Assembly: GCA_001508595.1 (NCBI GenBank)
Contig: LGHA01000025.1
Location: 1-10,860, forward strand
Direction: 5' to 3'
DNA length: 10,860 nt
DNA from: Anaerolineaceae bacterium 46_22
GTDB taxonomy: Bacteria > Chloroflexota > Anaerolineae > Anaerolineales > Anaerolineaceae
In this document: positions 1 through 6,583 of the stretch, piece by piece
Layout: each line of letters starts with the position of its first letter
Numbering within the stretch: position 1 is the first letter of the stretch
Translations under genes and position numbers: made by a program
Notes under the pieces: model-generated
Seen by the model: the letters and a program-made list of their open reading frames with translations, nothing else
Database searches by the model: none
Told to the model about the DNA's origin: nothing

Positions 1-135
1 TTTACGCGTTTTATGGGATTGAACCATCAAAAAAGCATAAAAATGACACAAGACGCCCCACTTTCAAACAGAGCACACCCTTTTTTCAGTAGACTCAAAC
101 ATAAATTATTCATTTTCAAATTGTGGAGAGAAAAA

Positions 136-1011
136 ATGGAAAATTCATCACTGAAGTCCATAATAGGGCCATTATTAGCAGTAATTGTCGGAGCAGGTGT
201 TGGGATTGCCGGCAGCCATGGAGGCGCAAAGCTTGGCAGCATTTCCTTTATGTTTTTGGCTGTGGCTGGTGCATATTTGATCCAGTGGATCGCTTTCTTT
301 ATCGCATACCGGTTAAAAACAGAAAAATTTTATGACCTGACTGGTACAATAACTTATGTCAGCCTGACAACATTGCTCGTTCTCATGGTACCAAACATTG
401 ATGATCGGGCAGTTTTATTACTCGTCCTGGTGGTTGTCTGGTCAGCTCGACTGGGCACATTCTTATTTACCCGCGTTATAGAAGAGGGTAAGGACAGCCG
501 TTTTGACGAGATAAAGGTATCTTTTGGTAAGTTCCTCCTCACCTGGACATTGCAGGGTTTATGGGTGACATTCACAGCAGCAGCAGCCTGGGCTGCCATT
601 ACATCAACCCTTCGCAAAGATTTAGGCTGGCTGGCAATTATTGGCCTTTTGATTTGGGGCGTCGGATTTTTCTTTGAATTGGTTTCTGATGCACAAAAAA
701 GCCGCTTCAAAGCCAATCCAGAGAATGAAGGCAAATTCATCCAGGAAGGCTTATGGGCATGGTCCCGCCATCCGAATTATTTTGGTGAAATCGTCATTTG
801 GATTGGTGTCGCATTAATCGCACTGCCTGTCCTCAAAGGTTGGGCACTGCTCACACTGATCTCACCTATTTGGGTCATCATCCAATTGACCGTGATCAGC
901 GGCATCCCAATGTTAGAGAAAAAAGCCGATAAACGCTGGGGCGGACAAGAGAATTACGAAATGTATAAGAAAAATACACCCACACTCATCCCACGCCCGC
1001 CTAAAAAATAG
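136..1011 (+). CDS. DUF1295 membrane protein (steroid 5-alpha-reductase fold)
   Basis: Encodes a 291-residue polytopic membrane protein of the DUF1295 family, which shares a fold with steroid 5-alpha reductases and isoprenylcysteine methyltransferases. Seen: hydrophobic segments near residues 10-25, 36-58, 74-86, 91-112, 132-156, 163-182, 218-232 and 236-256; family marks DLTGT at 67-71, RLGTFLFTR at 105-113, E-x2-SD-x2-K-x2-FK at 181-192, the signature SRHPNYFGE at 210-218, and a C-terminal Y-x2-Y-K-x3-P pattern. The ATG at 136 is chosen because GGAGAG (125-130) lies 5 bases upstream; an in-frame ATG at 13 would add 41 non-family residues and has no good ribosome site. Members are usually annotated as putative NAD(P)H-dependent reductases; the substrate cannot be told from sequence. 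A terminator follows, so it is probably monocistronic. Confidence 0.9.
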   Translation: MENSSLKSIIGPLLAVIVGAGVGIAGSHGGAKLGSISFMFLAVAGAYLIQWIAFFIAYRLKTEKFYDLTGTITYVSLTTLLVLMVPNIDDRAVLLLVLVVVWSARLGTFLFTRVIEEGKDSRFDEIKVSFGKFLLTWTLQGLWVTFTAAAAWAAITSTLRKDLGWLAIIGLLIWGVGFFFELVSDAQKSRFKANPENEGKFIQEGLWAWSRHPNYFGEIVIWIGVALIALPVLKGWALLTLISPIWVIIQLTVISGIPMLEKKADKRWGGQENYEMYKKNTPTLIPRPPKK

Positions 1012-1033
1012 CCGGTTAAATCAAAACGCATTT

Positions 1034-1073
1034 GGTGCTAAGCCTTTTATCTCAAGGCTTGCCACCTTTTTTT
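1034..1073 (+). terminator. Rho-independent terminator after the DUF1295 gene
   Basis: Inverted repeat: GGTG-C-T-AAGCCTT (1034-1046) pairs with AAGGCTT-G-C-CACC (1054-1066), with one C/C mismatch and one T-G pair, around a 7-base loop, followed at once by seven T (1067-1073). It lies 22 bases past the stop codon at 1011. Confidence 0.8.
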
Positions 1074-1109
1074 AACCCTTCTGCCTTAAACAAATCAAGA
1101 GATAGAAAC

Positions 1110-1138
1110 TTGACAAGATTTAATTGTGATAATAGGAT
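1110..1138 (+). promoter_or_regulatory. Candidate sigma-70-type promoter for the VTT/cupin unit
   Basis: TTGACA (1110-1115, perfect -35) is followed after 17 bases by TAGGAT (1133-1138, 4/6 match to the -10). It sits between the terminator at 1034-1073 and the next gene and would give a leader of about 85 bases. The weak -10 limits confidence. Confidence 0.45.
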
Positions 1139-1229
1139 TACCCAATGTTGTGCCCAGTCCGTTTGAAAATAAATTTATGAAAAATCCTCGCACGGACAAA
1201 GTTAGAGGTAATATACACAACAAAAAACT

Positions 1230-1811
1230 ATGCAGATGATAAAAAGATTGACTGAACGTCACCCCAAAATATTCAACCAGACCAATGCGGTTAAGCTAAT
1301 TGCCCTTTTTGTCGTTCTCGCGATTGCCGTGTGGGGATCCATGAAACTTGATTTCAATGACGTTAAAGTTTTCATCGAGCAGAATCAAAGCCAGGCAATC
1401 CTCATCAGCCTTTTGGTTTACATTTTATTTGGGTTCACATTTTTACCATCCATTCCATTAACCTTGTTCATTGCCGCCTTAATCGGTCCGCTTCAAGCTG
1501 CGCTGGTGGCAGCATTGGGCAACACAATTGCGGCGCTTTTCGAATATCAAATTGGAAAAACCGTTGGCGATGTGGTGGCGTTTGAAGACTTTAAGTCTAC
1601 TTTGCCGATGGGTCTCGATAAATTACCTGTTGATTCCCCACTTTTTTTGCTTGGAGCACGCAGTATTCCCGCTGGCACAAGGGCTTTCAGTATGGTTTGC
1701 GGTGCCTACCAGGTACACATGCCGACCTATTTATGGACAACCTCAGTGATGTACTTTATCAGTTCTGTGATTTTGACCTTTGGTGGAATCAAAATAATTA
1801 ATCTGCTTTAA
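1230..1811 (+). CDS. VTT-domain (DedA/TVP38-like) small membrane protein
   Basis: Encodes 193 residues of a VTT (SNARE-associated/DedA superfamily) membrane protein, a family tied to lipid scrambling or flipping and envelope homeostasis. Seen: transmembrane segment at about 21-38, re-entrant/transmembrane block at 56-105 with FLPSIPLTLF (71-80) and a Gly/Ala-rich stretch, the polar Y-x3-K-x-VGD region (106-114), then the second half-signature ARSIPAGTRAFSMVCGAY (143-160), where Arg and Pro resemble the conserved R-x2-P of the family, and a last hydrophobic segment at 170-192. The ATG at 1230 has only a weak ribosome site (AGAGGT at 1204-1209, too far away); the ATG at 1236 is an alternative. 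The cupin gene follows after 37 bases on the same strand, so the two are probably cotranscribed. The transported substrate is unknown. Confidence 0.8.
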   Translation: MQMIKRLTERHPKIFNQTNAVKLIALFVVLAIAVWGSMKLDFNDVKVFIEQNQSQAILISLLVYILFGFTFLPSIPLTLFIAALIGPLQAALVAALGNTIAALFEYQIGKTVGDVVAFEDFKSTLPMGLDKLPVDSPLFLLGARSIPAGTRAFSMVCGAYQVHMPTYLWTTSVMYFISSVILTFGGIKIINLL

Positions 1812-1848
1812 TTATCAAACGAAACAAAATTGAAGGAAAAATCACCAC

Positions 1849-2175
1849 ATGATCGAAACAGTGTTCACACTCGCAAAAAGTAACGAACGAACGGCAGAAA
1901 AAGTCATCCAGGATGATAACCTGGATTACATTCACATGTTGTTCAATAAAGACGAAGGTTTGCCCCTGCACTATTCAAATTCAAATGTGTACATGACCGT
2001 TCTTCGTGGCAATCTCTCCATTGCGCTTGACGACCAGAAAGTGCATGTTTACCCCGGTGGAACCTTGTTAAAAATCCCCTATAAAACCAAAATGAACGTT
2101 CAAAATCTGCATGATGAGATGCTTGAACTGCTGGTAATCAAAGTACCTGCCCCCAAGAATTACCCAAAAGAATGA
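1849..2175 (+). CDS. Small cupin-fold protein
   Basis: Encodes 108 residues with a single cupin-2-like beta barrel. Seen: motif-1-like stretch LPLHYSNSNVYMTVLRGNLSI (from residue 38), a turn DDQKVHVYPGG (61-71) equivalent to the G-x5-PxG of motif 2, and an IP-Y-x6-N-x-QN stretch (76-86). Of the usual cupin metal ligands (two His and Glu in motif 1, His in motif 2) only His41 is plainly present, so metal binding is doubtful; it may bind a ligand or act as a non-catalytic cupin. AAGGA (1833-1837) precedes the ATG by 11 bases. It follows the VTT gene after 37 bases and is closed by a strong terminator. No specific substrate can be named. Confidence 0.75.
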   Translation: MIETVFTLAKSNERTAEKVIQDDNLDYIHMLFNKDEGLPLHYSNSNVYMTVLRGNLSIALDDQKVHVYPGGTLLKIPYKTKMNVQNLHDEMLELLVIKVPAPKNYPKE

Positions 2176-2216
2176 ATTTTTGTAGATTTAATCCAACCCG
2201 CACTATCAGTTAACCC

Positions 2217-2242
2217 AAAAAAAGCCCATTTGGGCTTTTTTT
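2217..2242. terminator. Bidirectional rho-independent terminator
   Basis: A-tract, AGCCCA-TT-TGGGCT hairpin and T-tract (2217-2242) form a symmetrical palindrome that works in both directions. It lies between the plus-strand cupin gene (ends 2175) and the minus-strand SHOCT gene (ends 2407), the expected place for a shared terminator of convergent genes. Confidence 0.85.
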
Positions 2243-2376
2243 GATGGGGTGCCTTAATCGAGTAGAAGCCTCAATCTCCTCCAAAATATCAAATAATCCA
2301 ATATATATTTCATATCATGAACATTAAAGTTTACTGCGAAATCTGAACGCAAAATTTTACACAAATACCCTTTGCA

Positions 2377-2403
2377 AATTAAAGGACCTGATCCCCTTTA
2401 ATT
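2377..2403. repeat. REP-like inverted repeat beside the SHOCT gene stop
   Basis: AATTAAAGG (2377-2385) and CCTTTAATT (2395-2403) are perfect 9-base inverted arms around a 9-base centre that reads GGATCAGGT on the minus strand. The hairpin ends 4 bases from the stop codon of the minus-strand SHOCT gene and could protect or end its transcript, but no clear U-tract follows. The G-rich 'ggatcaggtcc' core is reminiscent of REP palindromes linked to RAYT transposases; that likeness is from memory and unproven. Confidence 0.45.
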
Positions 2404-2406
2404 GAA

Positions 2407-2709
2407 TTAGGATTTAAGGTTTCTCTTCATCTTGTGATATTCTTCCTCATCAATTTCACCACGAGCATATCGCTCTTGTAATATATACAATGAAGAATCC
2501 TCTACCTTGGTTGAAGGAGCATCATTGGAGCGCTGTTTGATGTAATCTTGTCCCCGACCTGAAAAATAAGCGACAACTCCAATGACCAAAACAAGAATGA
2601 TCAGACCTCCAAATACAAGGAATATCAGACCAAAGAACATCATTTTTTTACCTTTCATTAGGCTACTTGTAATCATTTTTAATACATTTGGATTCTGACT
2701 CATAATCAT
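2407..2709 (-). CDS. Small SHOCT-domain membrane protein
   Basis: Encodes about 100 residues. One strong transmembrane segment lies at about 25-49, followed by a short basic/polar linker (51-70) and a C-terminal SHOCT domain (about 74-97) with the typical L-x-ERYARGEI-x-EEEY-x2-M-K pattern. SHOCT is a short oligomerisation/membrane-associated helix pair common at the end of small bacterial proteins. The ATG at 2709 is preferred because AGGA (plus-strand 2717-2720) lies 7 bases upstream; a TTG at 2712 and an ATG at 2703 are alternatives. Internal ATGs at residues 23/24, with AAGG 7 bases before, would give the more usual very short form. It lies downstream of, and on the same strand as, the copper ATPase, with a 93-base gap, so cotranscription is plausible. 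No catalytic role is expected. Confidence 0.8.
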   Translation of the reverse strand: MIMSQNPNVLKMITSSLMKGKKMMFFGLIFLVFGGLIILVLVIGVVAYFSGRGQDYIKQRSNDAPSTKVEDSSLYILQERYARGEIDEEEYHKMKRNLKS

Positions 2710-2733
2710 CAAGAATTCCTAAAGAAAGTGCAA

Positions 2734-2751
2734 AGATCAATTAAAGAATTC
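2734..2751. repeat. 18-bp sequence shared with 6079-6096 (copy 1)
   Basis: This copy runs into a 12-base perfect palindrome AAAGAATTCTTT (2743-2754) and lies about 25 bases upstream of the SHOCT start at 2709. See the other copy at 6079-6096 for the comparison. Confidence 0.35.
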
Positions 2752-2802
2752 TTTCATACGTGACGAAAACCCTGATGTTCACTACAGACAGTTTCCTCAC
2801 AT

Positions 2803-5004
2803 CTATTCTGGCAGTTCATGTCTGCGAAGCAGTTGTGCGTTAATTGCAACAATGACTGTGCTCATAGACATAAGCAATGCCCCAACGGCGGGGGAAAGAA
2901 GGAAACCAAATGGCGCCAGCACACCAGCTGCCAAAGGAATAGCAAATATATTGTAGCCTGCAGCCCACCAAAGATTCTGAACCATTTTACGATAGCTGGC
3001 TTTACTGAGGTCAAAGATCTTCACCACATCCATTGGATTATCCTTGACCAGGATAATACCTGCAGATTCAATGGCCACATCTGTGCCGCTTCCAATTGCA
3101 ATGCCTACATCGGCTCTTGTAAGGGCAGGCGCATCGTTCACACCGTCTCCGACCATCGCCACCTGCAACCCTTTCTCTTGCAGTTCAATAATCTTTCGAT
3201 CTTTATTCTCTGGCAGCACCTCTGCATAGTATGTATCAATTCCCAGTTCCTCTGCCACTGATTTAGCCACCGCTTCGCTGTCTCCTGTTAGCATGGCAAC
3301 TTCAATTTTCATTTCGTGGAGGCGCTCAACAACCTCCTTGCTGTTTGCTCGAATAACATCAGCGAGGGCAAACGCAGCAGTCACATGCGGCCTTTCTGGG
3401 CCTTCCTGAACAAGATAAACAACACTCTGGCCCTTCTTGTTGGCTGCATCCTCAAATTCAGCAATCGTTTCAGGAAGTTCGATATCCAACATTTCTAATA
3501 ATCGAGGCCCACCTACATAAACTGGTTGCTCCTGATAGACTGCTCGAACGCCCCGGCCTTTGAGCGCCTCAAAACTTGAGACATTTGGCAGTTGAAGCTC
3601 TTTTTCATCTGCCGATTTTCGAATGCCCCTTGCAATGGTATGTTCCGAATCGCCTTCGATGGCTGCGGTTAATGCCAATGCGTCTTCATCGCTTATACCT
3701 TCAATCGTTTGGATCCCCACAACACCAAATTTGCCTTCGGTTAGTGTTCCCGTTTTATCAAATACGATAATGTCAATCTCTCGGGATTCTTCTAAAGCAA
3801 GCCTGTCTCGCACAAGGATTCCATTTTGAGCGCCCATTGCTGTTGTGATGGCCACAACGAGTGGTACCGCAAGACCTAGTGCATGCGGGCAGGCAATCAC
3901 CAAAACTGTGGCTACCCTTGCTACGACCGCTACATCAAAACCTACGGCGATTATCCATGCAATAGCAGTAATGACCGCCGAACCAAGCGCAATATAAAAC
4001 AACCAGCCCGCCGCTTTATCCGCCAATATCTGCGTATTGGATTTGCTCTTCTGAGCCTCATTCACCATACGCATGATTCCCGCCAATGCAGTTTCATCGC
4101 CTGTGGCAGTGACACGAACTCGCAAACTGCCAGACCCATTGATGGTTCCGGCGATTACTTTATCTTTAGGTGATTTTTTCACTGGGCGGGACTCACCTGT
4201 GATCATCGCTTCATTTACATCAGAGGTGCCTTCCTCAACTTCACCATCTGCTGGTATACTGGCACCGGGGCGAACTAAGAGAAGATCCCCACTGGATAAA
4301 TCGCTGACAGGGACGGTTTCACGATTGCCCGCGTCATCAATACGTTCTGCGGTATCCGGCAGTAATTTTGCCAGTTCTTGTAAAGCGCCTGAGGCTTGCC
4401 GGATGCTCCGCATTTCGATCCAATGACCAAGAAGCATGATGTCGATCAACGTTACTAATTCCCAGAAAAAGGTCGTGCTTGTTGGCAGGAATAGGGCGGC
4501 AAGACTGTACACAAAAGCCACGATTATCGCCAGGGATATCAAAGTCATCATGCCCGGTTTTCGGTTTTTAATTTCGGGTACCGCCATTTTTATAAATGGT
4601 AATCCGCCGTAAAAGAAGACAATCACCGAAAAAACAGGTGTGATCCACCTAACACCGGGAAAATCTGGCAGATTATATCCCAAGAAATTCGAAATGGTTG
4701 GGCTGAAAATTAATACAGGGATGGAAATTAAAAGAGAAATCCAGAATTTGCGACGAAACATTTCCTCGTGGCCGGTATGGTCTACATGCGCTTCATTGCC
4801 TCCATGCTTTCCGTGATCATCATGCTTACCATGACCTTCGTGCTCTCCGTAATCATCATACTTCCCATGACCTTCGTGCCCAGCATGACCTTCGTGCTCT
4901 GAAATAGGTTCATGACTTTCCATATCATGCCTTGTAATGTCTTTCTCCATATTTTTCGTGGTTTCTTCCCGTTCGTGTTGATAAGAATTATCCATCATAT
5001 TCAC
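2803..5004 (-). CDS. copB: CopB-type copper-exporting P-type ATPase (P1B)
   Basis: Encodes a 733-residue P1B heavy-metal ATPase that pumps copper across the cytoplasmic membrane using ATP. Seen: histidine-rich cytosolic N-terminus (12 His between residues 37 and 79) in place of a CxxC domain; transmembrane segments at about 86-108, 120-140, 152-173, 179-198, 335-355 and 358-380 plus two at the C-terminus; actuator TGES (269-272); membrane ligand motif CPH (372-374); phosphorylation site DKTGT (416-420); nucleotide-domain SEHT (453-456, usual HP changed to HT); hinge GDGVND (619-624); N-x7-N within NLWWAAGYN (677-685); MSMST (712-716). CPH with NLWWAAGYN and MSxST marks the P1B-3/CopB class, reported to move Cu(II) and Cu(I). 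The GTG at 5004 has AAGGAG (5010-5015) 5 bases upstream; the ATG at 4998 (11-base gap) is an equal alternative. Full length, with no frameshift. Confidence 0.95.
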   Translation of the reverse strand: MNMMDNSYQHEREETTKNMEKDITRHDMESHEPISEHEGHAGHEGHGKYDDYGEHEGHGKHDDHGKHGGNEAHVDHTGHEEMFRRKFWISLLISIPVLIFSPTISNFLGYNLPDFPGVRWITPVFSVIVFFYGGLPFIKMAVPEIKNRKPGMMTLISLAIIVAFVYSLAALFLPTSTTFFWELVTLIDIMLLGHWIEMRSIRQASGALQELAKLLPDTAERIDDAGNRETVPVSDLSSGDLLLVRPGASIPADGEVEEGTSDVNEAMITGESRPVKKSPKDKVIAGTINGSGSLRVRVTATGDETALAGIMRMVNEAQKSKSNTQILADKAAGWLFYIALGSAVITAIAWIIAVGFDVAVVARVATVLVIACPHALGLAVPLVVAITTAMGAQNGILVRDRLALEESREIDIIVFDKTGTLTEGKFGVVGIQTIEGISDEDALALTAAIEGDSEHTIARGIRKSADEKELQLPNVSSFEALKGRGVRAVYQEQPVYVGGPRLLEMLDIELPETIAEFEDAANKKGQSVVYLVQEGPERPHVTAAFALADVIRANSKEVVERLHEMKIEVAMLTGDSEAVAKSVAEELGIDTYYAEVLPENKDRKIIELQEKGLQVAMVGDGVNDAPALTRADVGIAIGSGTDVAIESAGIILVKDNPMDVVKIFDLSKASYRKMVQNLWWAAGYNIFAIPLAAGVLAPFGFLLSPAVGALLMSMSTVIVAINAQLLRRHELPE
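4807..4878 (-). repeat. Tandem 36-bp coding repeat in the CopB His-rich tail
   Basis: Two adjacent 12-codon units encode [12 protein letters not shown] (residues 43-54) and [12 protein letters not shown] (55-66). The second differs by Tyr-to-His changes at two places and by its last residue, which suggests recent duplication and drift of a metal-binding unit. Confidence 0.75.
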
Positions 5005-5034
5005 CTTAACTCCTTATTTAGACTATTGTTATCT

Positions 5035-5040
5035 ATTATA
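5035..5040 (-). promoter_or_regulatory. copB: Candidate -10 element of the copB promoter
   Basis: The minus strand reads TATAAT (perfect -10) 31 bases upstream of the GTG start. No good -35 lies at 17 bases; TTAATA (4/6) lies at 19 bases, the long spacing typical of MerR-family-activated promoters, but no dyad is seen in the spacer, so this is only a hint. Confidence 0.45.
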
Positions 5041-5502
5041 CCGGATTTTTTACCACTTTTATTAAATTAATATAAAAAATCATGTTAATTGACTAAATAT
5101 TTTGTGTGTTTCGCCGATAATTTTAAATGCTCTCATACAAATAGCAATCATGATCCACCAATCTGGATCTTAAAATTTTACGCCAACCTTACTGTTTAGT
5201 AGTCGAAAAATAATGAAATAAAGTCATTTTGATAAAAATGATAAAAAAATGGAAAACAAGGCTCAGCGTCACCAAATAAAGGAAATGGCTTTGCAACCAC
5301 AGAAGATGATGTCGAACAACGATCGATACAAGATTTTTAGAGTTCCCTGGATTTAGCTGAGCAGGAATTTACTTAAATCAATAAAACCTTACTTCTGATT
5401 GGGTAATAATTTGCAGAAATTCCAAGGCTTAGAATTGATTTTTATGATGTGACATGAATGGCACTCAACCAACCCAAATTTCATGACCAGTGTGAGCTAT
5501 AA
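5041..5502. other. AT-rich intergenic stretch without a recognisable gene
   Basis: This 462-base gap between the cytochrome gene and copB is AT-rich and broken by stops in all frames. The longest start-to-stop runs are a few tens of codons with no plausible ribosome site (for example the ATG at 5286 sits one base from its AAGGA). A short A-rich tandem (TGATAAAAA repeated, around 5230-5250) is present. No RNA gene, terminator or mobile element was recognised. Confidence 0.6.
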
Positions 5503-6027
5503 CTAATTCAGCGTCATAAGATATTCCGCCAGATCCTCAAGGTCTTCATCGCCGATATTCCACCGCGGCATATCCTCGCTGAGCGGTTCACCATCAGGAT
5601 GTTCACCCTCTACAACTGCCAGACGGAAAAGTTCAAGATCATACTCACCACCACCATGGCCTTCTTCATCATCACCATGCCCCTCATCTCCTTCACTGGC
5701 CAGTGAATTCCAGCGGATATCGGGTGCGTCCATATACTGCATACCCATCATAGCATGCAATCCCCCTTGTGCATCTGGGCCATGACAGGAGGCACAAGCT
5801 AAATACCCACCTCCCATCATCACGCTGGAAGGTGGCCCACCAGTATATGTAATTCTTGTATCTCTCTCACTTGATGACGTGAAGTAAATCCGCTCGCCAT
5901 TCGAATCAAAGGCACCTTCTCCCCATCCTGTGCCTGCTCTTCTCTGAAATACCGTACAGGCATCAAGTAAAACAATTAACAAAAGCCCAAAGCCAAATAT
6001 CAAGGTAATCCTGGTTACTTTTTTCAT
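5503..6027 (-). CDS. Mono-haem c-type cytochrome, probable lipoprotein
   Basis: Encodes 174 residues exported and anchored outside the cytoplasmic membrane. Seen: basic N-terminus plus hydrophobic stretch (7-21) ending in a lipobox-like LLDAC with Cys24 (Asp at -2 is unusual), a single haem-binding CASCH (78-82) in a Gly/Met-rich setting, Met153 in the MPRW stretch as the likely sixth haem ligand, and a C-terminal helix D-x-EDLAEYLMTLN typical of small class I cytochromes c. Between them sits an acidic His-rich insert, GDEGHGDDEEGHGGG (about 113-127), that could bind metal. GGAGAG (plus-strand 6035-6040) lies 7 bases before the ATG. It is probably an electron carrier or the cytochrome subunit of an oxidase/dehydrogenase complex; no partner is adjacent. 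The nearby copper ATPase hints at copper or respiratory context. Confidence 0.85.
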   Translation of the reverse strand: MKKVTRITLIFGFGLLLIVLLDACTVFQRRAGTGWGEGAFDSNGERIYFTSSSERDTRITYTGGPPSSVMMGGGYLACASCHGPDAQGGLHAMMGMQYMDAPDIRWNSLASEGDEGHGDDEEGHGGGEYDLELFRLAVVEGEHPDGEPLSEDMPRWNIGDEDLEDLAEYLMTLN

Positions 6028-6078
6028 TTCCTCACTCTCCTAAACAAACTACCGCTTTGTTTTCAATATTAATATTCC

Positions 6079-6096
6079 AGATCAATTAAAGAGTTC
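6079..6096. repeat. 18-bp sequence shared with 2734-2751 (copy 2)
   Basis: AGATCAATTAAAGAGTTC here matches AGATCAATTAAAGAATTC at 2734-2751 in 17 of 18 bases. Both copies lie 25-70 bases before the start of a minus-strand gene (cytochrome and SHOCT), in the same orientation. The AT-rich make-up makes chance possible. Confidence 0.35.
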
Positions 6097-6194
6097 CCAA
6101 TAGGATGCGTGAAAAAGACAGATAATAACGTATATAAAAGGCTGAAAAACCTTAGAAATCATAATGAAAATTCAATTCCAAACGTGAATAATTA

Positions 6195-6222
6195 ATTATA
6201 TCCGACGGATAAACAATCTCAA
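6195..6222 (-). promoter_or_regulatory. Promoter candidate for the cytochrome c gene
   Basis: On the minus strand TTGAGA (6217-6222, 5/6) is followed after 16 bases by TATAAT (6195-6200, perfect). Transcription would start near 6188, leaving a leader of about 160 bases before the ATG at 6027. Confidence 0.6.
6199..6211. promoter_or_regulatory. 13-bp dyad overlapping the cytochrome promoter -10
   Basis: TATCCG-A-CGGATA is a perfect inverted repeat with one central base, lying in the promoter spacer and overlapping two bases of the -10. That position fits an operator. I do not recognise the regulator; no regulator gene lies alongside. Confidence 0.4.
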
Positions 6223-6410
6223 AAAAATTCTTGAATAACGATCATGACGAAAAATAGTGACATCCCCAAACGAAAGTTTTCAGATTTCCAAATTCCATTT
6301 AGAAATCCAGCGAAAATGCAGCCTGAATGATTTGTATTGAACCATGTGATTATTCAATTCTTTCGATCTTTTCGAATTGATTTAACAAGCGAATTAGGAA
6401 TTTCTCTATC

Positions 6411-6436
6411 AAAAAACCCCCCATTTTTGGGAGGTT
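6411..6436 (-). terminator. Rho-independent terminator after tRNA-His
   Basis: On the minus strand AACCTCCC, loop AAAAAT, GGGGGGTT form an 8-bp stem with one T-G pair, followed by a T-run (rc of 6411-6416). It ends transcription about 30 bases past the tRNA 3' end. Confidence 0.8.
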
Positions 6437-6466
6437 CGTTGGCTTGACGTGTTTTATTTGTTGTTG

Positions 6467-6540
6467 GGTGCCTGAAGGGGGTCGAACCCTCAACCTCCTC
6501 ATCCACAGTGAGGCGCTCTAACCATTGAGCTACAGGCACC
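6467..6540 (-). tRNA. tRNA-His (anticodon GTG)
   Basis: A full cloverleaf can be folded on the minus strand: an 8-bp acceptor arm GGTGCCTG/CAGGCACC, which includes the extra G-1 paired with C73 that identifies histidine tRNAs; D arm GCTC/GAGC; anticodon stem CCTCA/TGAGG with loop CTGTGGA, anticodon GTG (plus-strand 6504-6506); variable loop AGGTT; T arm GAGGG/CCCTT with loop TTCGACC. The 3' CCA is not encoded (CAA follows C73), so it must be added by the CCA-adding enzyme. It lies 25 bases downstream of hisS, which makes the synthetase that charges it. Confidence 0.97.
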
Positions 6541-6554
6541 ATATTCAATCCCTG

Positions 6555-6583
6555 ATTTTATCACATCAAGGAAGGGATGGCAA
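6555..6583 (-). promoter_or_regulatory. Promoter for tRNA-His at the 3' end of hisS
   Basis: On the minus strand TTGCCA (6578-6583, 5/6) lies 17 bases before TAAAAT (6555-6560, 5/6), with an extended TG-n just before the -10. The start point would be near 6548, about 8 bases before the tRNA 5' end. The -35 lies inside the last codons of hisS, so the tRNA can be made without reading hisS. Confidence 0.65.

Larger units (their letters stand above)
6028..6410. other. Upstream region of the cytochrome gene, no further gene
   Basis: This 383-base stretch holds the cytochrome promoter candidate (6195-6222), the dyad TATCCGACGGATA (6199-6211), a perfect 12-base palindrome AATATTAATATT (6065-6076) in the leader, and an 18-base sequence (6079-6096) shared with 2734-2751. 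The part from about 6223 to 6410 shows no coding potential or structure that I could support. Confidence 0.55.

Noticed and set aside
13..135. Longer N-terminus for the DUF1295 protein
   Set aside because: No good ribosome site at 13 and 41 extra non-family residues, while the ATG at 136 has GGAGAG 5 bases upstream.
354..740. 128-codon minus-strand open frame
   Set aside because: Antisense to the well-supported DUF1295 gene, low-complexity product, no family resemblance.
2818..3261. 147-codon plus-strand open frame inside copB
   Set aside because: Antisense shadow of conserved ATPase motifs; no ribosome site or family match.
4073..4426. 117-codon plus-strand open frame inside copB
   Set aside because: Antisense shadow in a conserved coding region; Ser/Pro-rich translation typical of such shadows.
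4795..4915. Short near-repeats that could suggest a CRISPR or minisatellite
   Set aside because: They are in-frame codons of the His-rich CopB tail; units are adjacent without spacers.
6354..6548. 64-codon minus-strand open frame over the tRNA region
   Set aside because: It runs through tRNA-His and its terminator, and the composition is not protein-like; spurious.
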